Under the pieces are notes generated by a model. It was not told the origin of the DNA and made no database searches. It was given only the letters and a program-made list of their open reading frames with translations. From Melampsora larici-populina 98AG31 (taxonomy: Eukaryota > Basidiomycota > Pucciniomycetes > Pucciniales > Melampsoraceae), in contig NW_006768808.1 of the NCBI RefSeq assembly GCF_000204055.1, positions 455,848-519,847 of the forward strand: a DNA stretch of 64,000 nt. Reading direction: 5' to 3'. Shown in pieces: positions 10,650 to 22,170 of this stretch. Within the stretch, counting starts at the first letter, position 1. Every line of letters starts with the position of its first letter. The position numbers were made by a program, and so were the translations under genes.

Positions 10650-11479
10650 CCTGTATTTCTATTGTTCTCCTATTTTTATTTGTTTCATTGTGATACCCAC
10701 CCATTAATATTGTACGACATGATAAATCATTCAAGTTTCACAAAAACTTGGTGACATACTTGTTGCAAGGCCTCATCAGACTCTCCGTCTTTGACGACCA
10801 GACCAGAAAGTCACATTGAAGGATAAGGGGACAGAAATTTGTATTATCAGAAATTTGTGTACGATCTTATCCATGTCAACGGAATTATACCCTAGATGAA
10901 CACTGAAAGTAACACTAGAGGGTTCTCAAGCAGGGCAGTGAGTGCACATTTTGGTATGCTCAAATCTTTATGCATAAATCCCTCAAACCCATGAGGACTC
11001 GAAATTGTAGAGGTCGGGAGCATGTGCGATATGCGCCGAGGACATCACACTCCTGGCGAGTTCCCAAATGTGGCAGATCTCTTCATTTTTCTCATCCTCG
11101 AGCCCAGTCGCAATCTGTGCTTTGACTCTCTACCAAAAACAAATTCAGATACCTTTCTCGAATATAAAAGACAAGGGAAGCCTAGGCATAGCTATGACGG
11201 AATAATTCACTCCAGTGCTTGGTATCACAACTTTCAAAAGGAATATCCATTTTTCAGGATGCGCCTTTCTATTTCAATGTCAAACTATCATTTAATGTAC
11301 AGTATAAATGTAAAAGGCGGGACAACATCATTACATCACAACATGCTGAAAACAATGCTCGGGAAACTATAGGCTCCGGGGAGGCTGAGCTTACAAGCCA
11401 TACGTGAATTTCTTGTTCAGCTACTCTACAAGAAGATAAGCGAAAGAAAGATCAAGATGAAATGTAAACAAAAATATAT
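10650..11479. other. Convergent intergenic region
   Basis: Lies between the 3' ends of two convergent genes. It holds short frames only, and no repeat or RNA gene is recognised. Confidence 0.5.
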
Positions 11480-12647
11480 TCATGATTTGGAATGCGGCAT
11501 AGTTGCGATAGGATCATTGAGTAATCTTGCCAGTGAGGATCCCAATTGAGAGCTTCTTGGGGACCCTTCAGTCGTCAAGTCCTTGGCTGGTAGCTGGGCA
11601 GAGTCACATGTTGGTGTTAATGTAGGTGGTGAGGCATGATGAGAAATTGGCGAGCCTTCAGGTGTATTAGCTAGTGGCGAGTGGCCAGAAGAACTACTAG
11701 GAGCTCGAATGGATGATGAAGAGATTGGTCTCCGACGAGGGAGGCGCTTAGGGATGCTTGAGCTGGGAATCGAAGCTGGCAAAGATGTTGTTGGACGCTT
11801 TGGGTTGGTGACGTCGGAGCGAGCGATCTTGGCCAATAAGGCAGCGTTTACATCCTGCCGTGTTACGGTTTCATGACTGGAAATTTTGTCTTTTGGTGAT
11901 TCTCGACATCTTTTTTTACTATTTGTCGATGCAACCGGACACGAGGTTGATGGTGTTGAAGCTGAGGTGTGAGGTCGTACCGTTCCATCAACTGGCTTAA
12001 CATGTGCCACTGGTTCTGGCAATGATGCGACACAGATAGCCATGTCGCTCGGTGCCGGCGGACTAGAAGGCATGTTCAGCGAGGGCCGAAGAGGATGTTG
12101 AGCTCTAAGCCTTGCAGCCTCAAGATTATCGCGGGCAGCAAGTCGCTGTATGGAGTGAAATGGCCAACCCAAATGGTAAAGACACCAAAGTCAATTGAAA
12201 TTGCTCAAGCTAAAATCGAGTAGCTCAGCAAGAGGGAAACTTGATTGGTTGCCTACCTCGTCCTCCATCCTTTTGGCTTCCAAGATGGCCAGCAACAAGC
12301 CAGCGTCACCATTTCCATCTCTCTGGTAGGAGGAAAGAATAGAAATGACACTCGGCGTTTCGTCTTGAGTGCCAGGAGTCGAGCTATAAGCTTGAAGCGC
12401 TTGGCAGGCAATACGTTGTGATTCCTCTGCACTCATAACACCGGCAGAATGTGTACAAGAGTTTGACGCAGTAGATGCCGAAGGAGTCAGATGATCCCCA
12501 GAGGATTGGACAGAAGTAAGGTCAAAAAGGCGAAGATATCAGCCTTCCATAAAGATACATCACAAATGGGCGAAGGGAGATAAGGTACCTACCGCGAGAG
12601 GAAAACCGATGAAGTGTGTGAGGTTGGGGCGAAGGCGCCATCATCAT
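11480..12647 (-). CDS. Ser/Pro-rich protein with N-terminal helical segment, unknown function
   Basis: Three exons: 12647-12593, 12426-12257 and 12145-11480, giving 296 aa with consistent phase. The 5' end carries three ATG codons in a row; the first is taken. After a short N-terminus comes a helical, probably coiled-coil block at residues about 20-95 (LLLAILEAKRMEDERLAARD, then NLEAARLRAQ). The rest is low-complexity Ser/Pro/Thr with a basic patch (KKRCRESPKDK; PKRLPRRRP) that could be a nuclear localisation signal. A nuclear regulatory role is conceivable but not shown. The first intron (166 bp) is longer than most here, so the exon 1 link is less certain than the other two exons. I do not recognise the family. 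Confidence 0.6.
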
Positions 12648-13062
12648 AAAGGAGGATCGAGGAGATATTTATGTAACAAATGGACACTGAAAGATTAGAC
12701 TCTGGATGAAGATTCTTGGAAGCCAAGCAAGGAATTATATGGTGATGTGTCAATCAGTGCTTTGTGAGTAAGAATCAAGAGAAGTAAAAAAAATAACCCC
12801 GGCCGATGAGTTAGAGATTCTCTGTGGCAACGCAATTAACGTAAAAGTGTACTCATGATTGTTGTACATGAGACTGGTGCTAAATCAGTGTTTTCTTAAC
12901 TCCCTGCGTTGAACAGTTTTATAATTAGAGCTTGAGGTTCGATATGGTGTCGAGGCTCGACAAGGAATCAGGATCTATCAGGATTTCCTGAAGCTTAAGC
13001 TATTTTAGTGGTGGCCAGCTTGCATCAACTTGACAGCAATTACTTCTCCGACCTATAATAAG
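12648..13062. other. 5' region of the Ser/Pro-rich gene
   Basis: No gene or repeat seen. Expected to hold the promoter of the minus-strand gene ending at 12647. Confidence 0.4.
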
Positions 13063-13083
13063 ACGTAATGTTTGCATACTACC

Positions 13084-13523
13084 AGGACCCTGGAATACAC
13101 CCATGGAGGGTACTGACGGAGCATGATTTTCAGTTTTTTGCCTCTACACTACGCATCAGTGCCTCTATGAAGCTGCAGAGCACTTCAAAAGATGCGCATG
13201 GAGTAGGGCTATCAGATGAGACCAGACAGAGCCCGGCATCGTGTCTCACGGCGGCGTAAATCGCGATGGCGCAATTTTTTTTTCGACCTCCAAGGCCAAA
13301 AACCGACCCTCGATTTTTGGCCCTTTTTGGGGCGTTACATTGATATATCTTAGGTAATATTGGTGCTACCAGGCTGCGAGCTAGTGCATTTGAAAGCCTT
13401 CATTCTGGTGCATCTTTTGTGCTCCTGTAGGTATTGATAAAGTGCAGTTTAGTATCGAAAAACTACGTCAACAAAAGGTCGGTTTTTTCGTAAGTACCCT
13501 CCATGGGTGTATTCCAGGGTCCT
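13084..13523. mobile_element. hAT-type MITE, 31-bp perfect TIRs, 8-bp TSD
   Basis: A 440-bp element whose ends (13084-13114 and 13493-13523) are perfect 31-bp inverted repeats starting AGGACCCTGGAATACACCC. It is flanked by exact 8-bp duplications ATACTACC at 13076-13083 and 13524-13531. An 8-bp duplication fits hAT. The target is the outermost TIR sequence of the larger palindromic element, so this insertion is the younger event. Non-coding. Confidence 0.85.
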
Positions 13524-13798
13524 ATACTACCTTTGCTAAAAAGGTTGACCGGGTCGACCGCGAAGGAGAAGAGAAGAGATGCCAAATTTGGCCGCAGCCT
13601 GCTGCGCAGCGCATCCAAATTCAAATTTCGCTCGATCCAAAAAATGATCGAGTTGTCAAAACACTCATTGTGACCGTCTTACGGCAACTAATGAGATTAG
13701 TTACAATCAGTATTTAGCTGAATACATTGAGATCGTTCAAACAGCCGACCTGCGACTCATCTTTGATGATCGTAAACTCATCGTTGGACCCCTTATCT

Positions 13799-13880
13799 AA
13801 GCTTTCTTGGTGCAACGGTAAGGTGTGAGAACCTTGTCATCGCGGTGCACAGCTCGGCGCGTGTTCGAGTCGCCTTGATA
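13799..13880 (+). other. tRNA-like Pol III box remnant
   Basis: Sequence inside the palindromic element has an A-box-like TGGTGCAACGGTAAGG and a B-box-like GTTCGAGTC about 55 bp apart. Acceptor and anticodon stems do not fold well by eye. It could be a degenerate tRNA gene or a tRNA-derived SINE head. Confidence 0.3.
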
Positions 13881-13985
13881 TTTTTGAACTTGTGTGGGTT
13901 GACCTCTTGATACAAAGAAAGCATAAGTCTTTAAAAACTTTTTTTTGCCTTACCCACCAAAAGCTCAAAGAGGGTCATTATGGAA

Positions 13986-14161
13986 NNNNNNNNNNNNNNN
14001 NNNNNNNNNNNNNNNNNNNNNNNNNNNNNNNNNNNNNNNNNNNNNNNNNNNNNNNNNNNNNNNNNNNNNNNNNNNNNNNNNNNNNNNNNNNNNNNNNNNN
14101 NNNNNNNNNNNNNNNNNNNNNNNNNNNNNNNNNNNNNNNNNNNNNNNNNNNNNNNNNNNNN
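13986..14161. other. Assembly gap (176 N)
   Basis: A run of 176 N inside the palindromic element. Unresolved sequence between long inverted repeats is expected from short-read or draft assembly. Frames spanning it are meaningless. Confidence 0.99.
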
Positions 14162-14444
14162 TCAGCAAGATATAGATGAAATCGGAACAAGTGGCATAAG
14201 CCAGCTGTTGGCGCGACTTTGTCATAATCTAAATCAACTGAATATCGGTCGTGACCAATCTTGGTATCTATCATAACCACCAGGTCACGTTGAGTGTTCT
14301 GACAACCCAATTGTTTTTTGGATCGAGCGAAATTTGAATTTGGATGCGCTGCGCAGCAGGCGCTGCGGCCAAATTTGGCATCTCTTCTCTTCTCCTTCGC
14401 GGTCGACCCGGTCAACCTTTTTTGCAAAGGTAGTATACGTAATG

Positions 14445-14939
14445 ACATGTCAGAAGTGAATATAATTTGAACATGATCGACCTTAGAGTTTCAGACTGTT
14501 TCAGAGCTAATTCTTGCCCGACGTGCCCAAATCGGTTTTGGGGCAGCGGGCTTTCTGGAGGGGGATCCCTCGGCCGAGCCTCAAGAAAATTTTAATCTAG
14601 CCGGGCATTCCGGCATGCCCAAACACCCCTGTGGCCGAGGTGCCTGTCAGGCCACCAGACAATTAATACTTCTTCTGTCAGATTCCAATTTAATACTTCC
14701 TCTATCAGATTCCAATTTACATAATGCTTCTTCTACGGTCTTTTTCAAAAAGCTTGCCGAAAATTGCCCGCGAAACTCGTGCAATTTGGCGGTGAATTTG
14801 TGGCAAGCTTTTTGCAAACAACTGTATCAGATTCCAATCAATTCCTTACATACATCCCCTCTTCATTTCCCAGATCATGAGTCTCCAGAACCACTTCCTC
14901 TGCTCAACTTCTTTCTCCTAGGCATAGTCCTAGACATCT
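14445..14939. repeat. Repeat-derived stretch with short hairpin
   Basis: Contains a direct repeat of TTAATACTTC(T/C)TCT(G/A)TCAGATTCCAATTT at about 14664 and 14691. It also has an inverted pair TTTTCAAAAAGCTTGCC (14741-14757) and GGCAAGCTTTTTGCAAA (14801-14817) that would form a hairpin. No gene seen. Confidence 0.45.
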
Positions 14940-15830
14940 TTGCTCTGCAATATCATCTATTGCTTGCCAGATTCCCTTGGGATCATCTAGAATCCAAGCC
15001 AATTGCTTTGGGCAATCATGGGTTTGGTCACACTTCAAGAGCATCAAAATTGACAATGAAATCAGACATGTCTGCCAGGTTGAGTTACCAACTGGCTTGT
15101 GGTGCTTGCATCATGACCAATAAGTCATCAAGAACCAAGGCACTGATTATACATCTGAACAGTTCTCACAAGCTTCTTAAAGCACCTTGTCTTGATGAAG
15201 ATAAAACATTACATGGCACAGTGGCATATGTAAGTCTCATGTAGCTGGTTTTGTCTTTGATGATGCTAATCTAGTGTGGTTACATCTAGTGTTGTCCACT
15301 GACTTGTGGGACTCATGAAATTGATCATCAAAGAGGAGTTCCCATTCATCACCATCAAGTCCTCTACATTTCTTGATTTCATTGATCTATGCAATCCTTC
15401 TGTCCTTCCAATTATGTGAATCTGCTCAAGTCAAACTCAAAGAAGTTCCAGCCTCTCAGCACTACATCAGCCTCACTTGTGATTGTTGGACATCTACAAA
15501 TGGCTGCTTGATCTTTGGTATTACTGTGTACTGGCTCACCAAACACTTTAAGCCTTGTGAGGCCATCATTGCCATGAAGCAAGTCATTGGACACCATACT
15601 GGTGCAAACCTAGCTGTCCATTTACACTAGGTTCTTAATCAATACAATATTACAGATTGTGTGTTTTACATTACATCTGACAACACTTCAAACAATATTA
15701 CCACAGTGTTTCAACTTCAGCACTTCATACCTCAATTCTTTGCTGACAAACATCTACTTGGTTGTCTAGCTCATGTTGTCAAGCTTGCTGTGCATGCTGG
15801 ATTGGATGTGTTTTAATAACACTTGGGTGC
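14940..15830 (+). pseudogene. hAT transposase N-terminal half with BED finger (dead)
   Basis: Frames at about 14970-15240 contain a BED-type zinc finger (LACGACIMTNKSSRTKALII followed by HLNSSH; C-x2-C ... H-x4-H). Frames at 15400-15825 contain a recognisable hAT catalytic-core start (HYISLTCDCWTSTNGCLIFG; YITSDNTSNNITTVFQ; LLGCLAHVVKLAVHAGLD). They are interrupted by stops after HLH (about 15630) and after LDVF (about 15816), and by a frame change near 15240-15400. The C-terminal dimerisation domain is missing. A remnant of the same broad group as the fragment at 20-1200, although I cannot say whether it is the same family. Confidence 0.75.
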
Positions 15831-16436
15831 ACATGTTCCAAGTTTCCTGCTTTTTCTCACTGGCCTGGTTGACAATCCCAAGGTGGAAGATCTCAGTAGC
15901 ACTCTCTCAAAGCAATGCACCTACCAAACTTGTGAATGGATCACCCAAACAAGCTAGTGAAAAACAACAAATTGTGTCAAGTACCTGAAGCCCCAATAAA
16001 GTATCTAGAGGTGAGTCTCAACACCTCCTAACAACTACTTGACACATACTAACCTATAAGGTTGAGGTTGAGACAAAAATCAAGATGGGATGGACAAATC
16101 CTCAGCAATTGTTATACAGCTAGCATTGTCAAGACATCAGATAAACAAAAACAATTGAATACATATTTAATTAATTTAAAATAGTTTGAATGAAATGAAT
16201 AGATGATGAGCACTCACTCTGTTCCTTTCCATAGAATCAAGAAACACCAATAAGCAAAGTTAATTGTCAAATATTTGGAAGCAAAATCATAAATCCTCTT
16301 TCTTATTCATGTTGGCTGCAAAGGAGGTAGCATAAGCAATTGCATTGGAAAAACAGCTGATTACAGGAATGTGAGCTTGCAGTCATTGTCTGCAGCCTAC
16401 AGCACATGATATAGTCTGGGTTTTTAAATACCCGCT
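15831..16436. other. Degenerate repeat sequence
   Basis: Follows the hAT remnant. No further transposase motif or gene is recognisable. Confidence 0.45.
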
Positions 16437-17946
16437 GTGGTGATCAATTTATGGGATCAATTAAAAAATTCACAATTACCAGTTTACCAGTTTATTAGCA
16501 GGATTCAGCAGGAAAGAAAATTCGAAATGGAGGTTTTTGATCAATTGAAGCTCTTGTAGGCTTATGTATTGGTCATTAGGTCAACATTACATCATTTTAT
16601 TTCACATTATATATTAAGATCATTATAGTTTACTTACAAATTTATTACAAAAAGAAAGAAAGAAAAACATAAGAAAAATTCGAAATTATAGGTATAAAGG
16701 TTGGAAAATGGTTTTTAGGGTAGTAATATTAGAGTTATGGGTATTATGAGGTTATAATATGAAAGAACAACATTATATGATACTATGACAATTTTAATCT
16801 TCAAGGTTGATAAGTAGAAACAGAAGTTATTAGGAAAAAAGCACTTTTTCGAAGTTGGTAAACAAGAGGTACACGTGTAGTTTGGTTGTGTAATAGTGGT
16901 AGTGATGGAATTTAAGGTTGCCAAGAGGATTTTCCGGGATTTTTAAGGCTATAGATGATGATGTCATATTACATGAGCAAGAAAAAGATAGTAGTAGCTG
17001 TGAAAAGTGAAGAAAATGGGTGAAATTCGTGGAAAATGGAGGTTTTCAGCTAATTACATATGTCAAATGACGTCAGAATAGGTTGGTAGATGGCTCATTC
17101 ACCGCAGAAGAGTGGATTACATAATGTACAAACTTTAAATCATTAGTAACGGAGGTGTGTGTAAAAAGTTATAAGGCAAATAAAGAATTGGTGTGAATCT
17201 CGAATTTACAGTCACAAGTCATATGTAACACTAAAAACCTTAACTTCACAACTCAATATCTTACTCATCACTCATCAGAAGTAGGTCATGTAGGTGTCAG
17301 AAATGATCAGTAACACGTGGGCTACAAGATGCACTTTAGTAATCAAAAATTGGAGCACATCTGAAAAAATTCGTAATCTCAAAAATTGGTTTTCAGCTAG
17401 TTTACAAGGAAAAAATCACCTGTATTCATCATAAGAAGTGCTGTACATCATATTATTGCGTCATTGATCACTTTTAGCTGTGAAAATTACATCATTTATT
17501 AGTAACAAAACCATTACATTGCGTCATCATAGGGTTTTTAGGGAATTTTGGGCGGATTTGATTGGTTTTGAGGCTGTTGACCATTGTAAAAGTTCTAGTA
17601 CATTGTTATATATACTTTGAGAGGGTTTTGGGACTGTTGTTCCCCTTTTTTTTTCTTTATCATTTACACCATTATTATTTTGTTTATCATCATAAACTTA
17701 TTTTAATAGTACCTGTTCACTTAAATACGCCCTTTATTACAGTTATAAAGAGAAATTTACTTTAGTTTTATAGTCATAAAGACTTATTGGGAATAATATC
17801 AATCAGATATTGCTTATTTTTTTTCAGTTATCAATTGGGAATAACACTATAGCAGTGTTGATAGTAATACAAAGTGTGCTTTTGAAGTTAAAATTACGTG
17901 TGAAGTTATATTTCTCTGGTGCCTTATCAGTACTCAATACAACAGA
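16437..17946 (+). mobile_element. LTR-like repeat, copy 3 (longest)
   Basis: Starts TGTGGTGATCAATTTATGGG. The first about 850 bp match copies 1 and 2 in inverse orientation. It continues with a TATATATA box at 17607-17614, and the 3' border is probably near 17946 (ACTCAATACAACA). A TG start, an internal TATA box and an AT-rich upstream part fit an LTR with U3 promoter. No gag/pol follows; a hAT remnant on the other strand begins at about 19.1 kb. The 3' border is not proven because no second LTR is present. Confidence 0.5.
17607..17614 (+). promoter_or_regulatory. TATA box in LTR-like repeat
   Basis: TATATATA about 1.17 kb into the repeat, where a U3 promoter would be expected. Function is inferred from position only. 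Confidence 0.4.
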
Positions 17947-19080
17947 GCTCTTTCTGATTGTGTTGTTTTAGAAGAGCAGTCCTTAGACAACTTCTACTAG
18001 TCATTTTATTAGTAGATTATCCTCTTCCAGCTCTGTATAACCCTTGTTGGGTTATAAGTTCTACACCGCATGCAGGTATGGTGATGTTGTGTCAGCTTGA
18101 GATTCCAAGTAGAGACTAACGGGATAAGCTCAAGATGAAAAGTGACTTGAAAGACAAATTCTGAGATGATAAGGTGAATACGCACGGGCTTTGTGGTAGC
18201 AGTTGGGCTACTATAAGTTCTAGCCAAGTAAGGAATTCTGTTTCAAGTGAACAGAAGTTGATTAGTAGTAGTTCTAATCAATCAGGAAAAAGTATCTTAA
18301 GTGAGGTGTAAACTCGCTTACTTGGACAACTCCTCGTAGAGTTTTGGGATCCGAAAAAGGTAGCTATTTTAGAGATCCAAATCAACTAAACGCCTTCCAC
18401 TAGGTCTTACTGATAAGATCCTAATAGGTAAAGATTTAAATCCTTCGTCCTCAAGCGATAGGGTGAAAATCAGGAAAAATTGAATGAAGATACAGTTCTG
18501 AAGATTTACATAACTGGAGTTTTCTTTTAAGAAACAAAAGAAATGGAACAATAAAAGTGAGACAGAGAGCTAGTTTTCAAAGAAGTAAGTCTTTAGAAAA
18601 GCTATTGTCTAAAATTTAAGTTTTAATGCGGCTTGGTTTCTGTTAAAAGTAAAACGAGTTTCGTTTATCAAATAAGAGCTTTGAGTAATTCAAGTAGGAA
18701 TTGGTGGTTATGTTTTTTGGTGTGGTCTCTTCTTTCTTAGGAGAAATCTATGGATTATATAGGAGCTGGGTTTCTAACGTGGCGTAATAATCTTCTAATT
18801 TGCCTAAGCTGGTTTGGTAAAATTAAGGGTTCTTGATTTTTCCTGAAATCGTTTTCGTTGTGATCTTCCAGGTTAGTTAATGTAGTGTTTTAACTGGTCT
18901 GGTGGTTGTGGGGTTGAGTTCGCCTGGTCAGGGTTCAATTATTATTGGATCCTGGCCAGTGTTTCGAATAGTTGTAATGTGACGTAATTGTTCACTCTTG
19001 AAACTCGAGTGTTGAGATGTGATATATATATTTTTATAGATTTTTGTAATTATAATTATTGTCAAGGTTAAGTGGTTTAG
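17947..19080. other. Possible retroelement leader, non-coding
   Basis: Follows the LTR-like copy 3. No gene or transposase motif on either strand. It could be the untranslated leader of a truncated retroelement. Confidence 0.3.
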
Positions 19081-19084
19081 TTAT

Positions 19085-22000
19085 TTGGGAATTTTAGTGT
19101 GACTAAGTTCCTCATAGCTGACATGTTGGCTGCTGATGAAAATGTACGTTCAACACAAAATGAGGTAGCCAATACCGTAAGATAATCCCGGGCAATGGTA
19201 GCCAGAACAGCGATCTGTTTGGAATTTTCATAATGGAGCAAAAAAAGCATTGATTAAGGACATCAGGTGAAAAATATATAGAAAGAACACTGACCTTCCA
19301 ACAAGTGAGCTCTGATTGTCCAGGAGTAATGGGAACAGTTCCTTGTAAATAAATCTCAAGCTCAGAAGATTGGATTGAATTGGAAGATTGAAAGGTAGCA
19401 GATGATGTAAATATATCAAAGTGATCGAATGGGTCACTGGAGGTTGGACCAGGAGGAGGTGTTGAAGGAGGAGTTACTGGACACTCAGGCAATGATTTTT
19501 GAAATGTGACTTCAATAATATCTCAAGACCTCTCAGAATGCTTGGGATAATGGAGGTCAAAAAATCCAATTCAATACTTTGGTTTCAGGATTGTGTCAAG
19601 TACAATCATGTTTCATGATACTGCTTCTTCTTGATATACAGCAAGATTGAGACACATCATATTGATCAGATTGACCAAGCTAGGAAAGTTGGAGGTGTTG
19701 TGTAACTGCTGAAGGAGTTCATACCCACACAGGTACTCAGCCAGGAGAACCAATCCCAACACAAAGTCACCCTCCATTTGTTTAGTGGAGAAGTGAAATA
19801 CCTGATCATATACAGAATTGTGTTAGTTGTTTGGGCATCAATCTTATCAAAATCAGATGACAGAGACCAAACTTACTTTCAATATTTTGCACAACTCCTC
19901 AACAGTGTACCATGCCTCCATTGACATCATGGCCCCTTGATAGTACCTTGGCTTTTGATTGGCAATGAGGATTTAATCAATAACCTACCAGATGCAAGAG
20001 TCAGATAATATGATCAAAGAAAAACATCATGAACAAGAAAAAAACAAGACTTACATCATGAGCAGAGACCAGATTCTGGAACATCACTAAGTCAATGCTC
20101 AATTTTCCAGCGCACACCCCATCCTGAAATTGCGGCAGGTCCTTCATATCCCATCTGTGCAGCTCAAGTTGAAAATTCTCCATGTCTTGCATTACTTTGA
20201 GTGAGAAGGGCATTGATATCCTTGAGCTGATTGTTAGATTGGTTAATCAGTCAGCATACTGGATTGAGAGATATGAAGTTGAAGCAACAAAATAAATAAC
20301 AAACCTTGGTGGCTCTGTGAACCACAACACAAGTTTAAGAAGGAACGTAATTGTGCCCAGGTCCCTCTTCTACATCAGAAGTGGATTCATCACAAACAAT
20401 TGATGATGGTTGAAGAAAATCTTTTTTATCTGAAGTGTCAGACTTGCATATGACTTTGATCATATCATCTTTGAGAACAATGGATTGGAATGGTAGTGTT
20501 GGGAGGTGTAGTCAGTTTTATGTGACCAGCAGCCAAACCAATCAAATTCAAACCATGCTTGACCACAAGTCCAAGCTTATGAGCATAGCATTGGGCATGT
20601 TGTTTAGAGTGATCTCATTGAACCTTCTCTTTAGACTCTCAGAAAACTTCATGAATCTTGTTAGCCATGGTGTTATTGTTGGACCCAGAGTCTGTTGTTT
20701 GAGCTAGCAGTAAAAAAACTTATCTTAGTGTGAAGCCTGTGTGTAATCAAGAAGCAGCCAACAGTTCAAGCTAGTAAGAATCCCATCTTGTTCTAAGCCA
20801 CCAATTTGGGAGTGATATGAACCAATCTGTAGTCCAATTTTCATCAATGAAATTGGCCAAGACTCCAATGAAGACATATCTATTACCCTTTGTAGTCCAG
20901 ACATCATGGACAAGGGAGAACTTTCCTGCATTGAACTACAATCAGATTTAATTTTGGTTTTCAGTAAAGTAGATGAAAGAAGTTAAGGAGGAAATGAAAT
21001 GAAACAGAACAGAACAGAAACCTTACAGATACTAAATCAATCACTGATGAGCCCAGACTGTGATAGAGCTCCTTTGGGATCCCCTGCAGCCCAAGTAGGG
21101 GTCCTCAAGTCTTCTCGCCTATTAGCTAACTTGAATGTGGTGCGTAGAGGTCCATTGTAGAGAAATTTAAACGGAAGTGCATGTCATAAGCTCCATATGA
21201 CAAGTATAGTTTTGCATAGGTCTACATTGAAGGTAGCTTGAGAAAGAAAAGTATCCAGAGTCAGTTGTCCTTGGATTTTTTTTGAAACTTGAGCAAGATC
21301 AGCTTGATCTTGAGCCCAAGTCTTAAGTCACTTCAGGCCAGCTTGAATTCAGGTGCTTGTTGGGGACACACAGCTCAACCTTTAACTATGTCACAATGAG
21401 CATACAAATGATAGTGATTAAGAGTACCACAGATATAGGTACCCTTACACCAGCTGCACTTGAAGCATCAAGAGTTGTCTCCTGGATTCAAATGTAAAAC
21501 AATGAGAAATTGACAGCAGATGACCAAAGGGAAAAGCCAGTGGAATAGTGAAATTAAAAAGGCATTAATAAGTGAATAGATGATCTTACCTCATCTTTGA
21601 TGTGAGTTGGGGGAAAGTAAAAGGCAAATAAGCTGTATACTTGTTCCAGTTGGGCCTGACAAACGCCTGGAGTCTGAACAATCTCTATATCTGAGTCCTT
21701 ATCCACATTGAGAAAATTGGGAACAGTAGCCCACATTAGTTAGAATAGGGAGTAAGAGGAAGATAGCACATGATATTGAGCTGAGAGGAAGACACCAAGG
21801 GCCTTACATCAAAGTTGGTACATGATATTGAGGTGAGAGGAAGACACCAAGGACTTTGAGTCAACTCTTCCTTTCCTCAACTTCTTGCCAGGGAGTCAAG
21901 TCAAGCCCAACAAAGCACCTGACTCACATGGATATCCTTGACTTTTGACTACATGAGCCTTGTCTTTAGACTTACAGGGTTTTTCTTTTTCTTGGGAGGA

Positions 22001-22170
22001 TCTGGTAGGCCGCCAGGGTTGGACTTGTCAACAAGTTTCTGAGTACCAATCCCATCACTGGTGTCAGATTCACCACTAGTAACCTTGTAAATTTCTGGAT
22101 TGTTGTCCAACTGGGAAACTTCACATATAGGAGACAGGCAGAGGGATGACACTTCTGATCATGGGTAGGA
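19085..22170 (-). pseudogene. hAT transposase copy, minus strand, decayed
   Basis: Minus-strand pieces in order: KFSLVHDVWTTKGNRYVFIG near 20.85 kb, then QTTDSGSNNNTMANKIHE near 20.65 kb, then a middle part at 20.2-19.5 kb (LPQFQDGVCAGKLSIDLVMF). The last piece is a C-terminal dimerisation motif at 19.2-19.09 kb, reached across an apparent 78-bp intron (IARDYLTVLATSFCVERTFS followed by SAANM). These are hallmark hAT motifs (DSGSNNNT and the ERTFS signature). Several stops and frame changes interrupt the frame (near 20.70, 19.97 and 19.60 kb). N-terminal limits are unclear; a Ser/Thr-rich part may reach 22.17 kb. Not functional as written. Confidence 0.75.

Larger units (their letters stand above)
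13063..14444. mobile_element. Palindromic element with long TIRs, MULE-like
   Basis: Long inverted repeats start ATACTACCTTTGC and continue through GGTTGACCGGGTCGACCGCG for at least 125 bp at about 90-95% identity (left arm 13524-13660, right arm about 14300-14436). The first 8 bp of the left arm are also found at 13076-13083, because a second element (13084-13523) landed inside them. ACGTAATG occurs outside both ends (13063-13070 and 14437-14444); on the left it is separated from the TIR by 5 extra bases. Long TIRs and an 8-bp duplication suggest a Mutator-like non-autonomous element. An assembly gap lies in its middle. Confidence 0.7.

Noticed and set aside
13892..14448. Long frames crossing the gap
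   Set aside because: They consist mainly of unknown residues from the 176-N run and carry no coding information.
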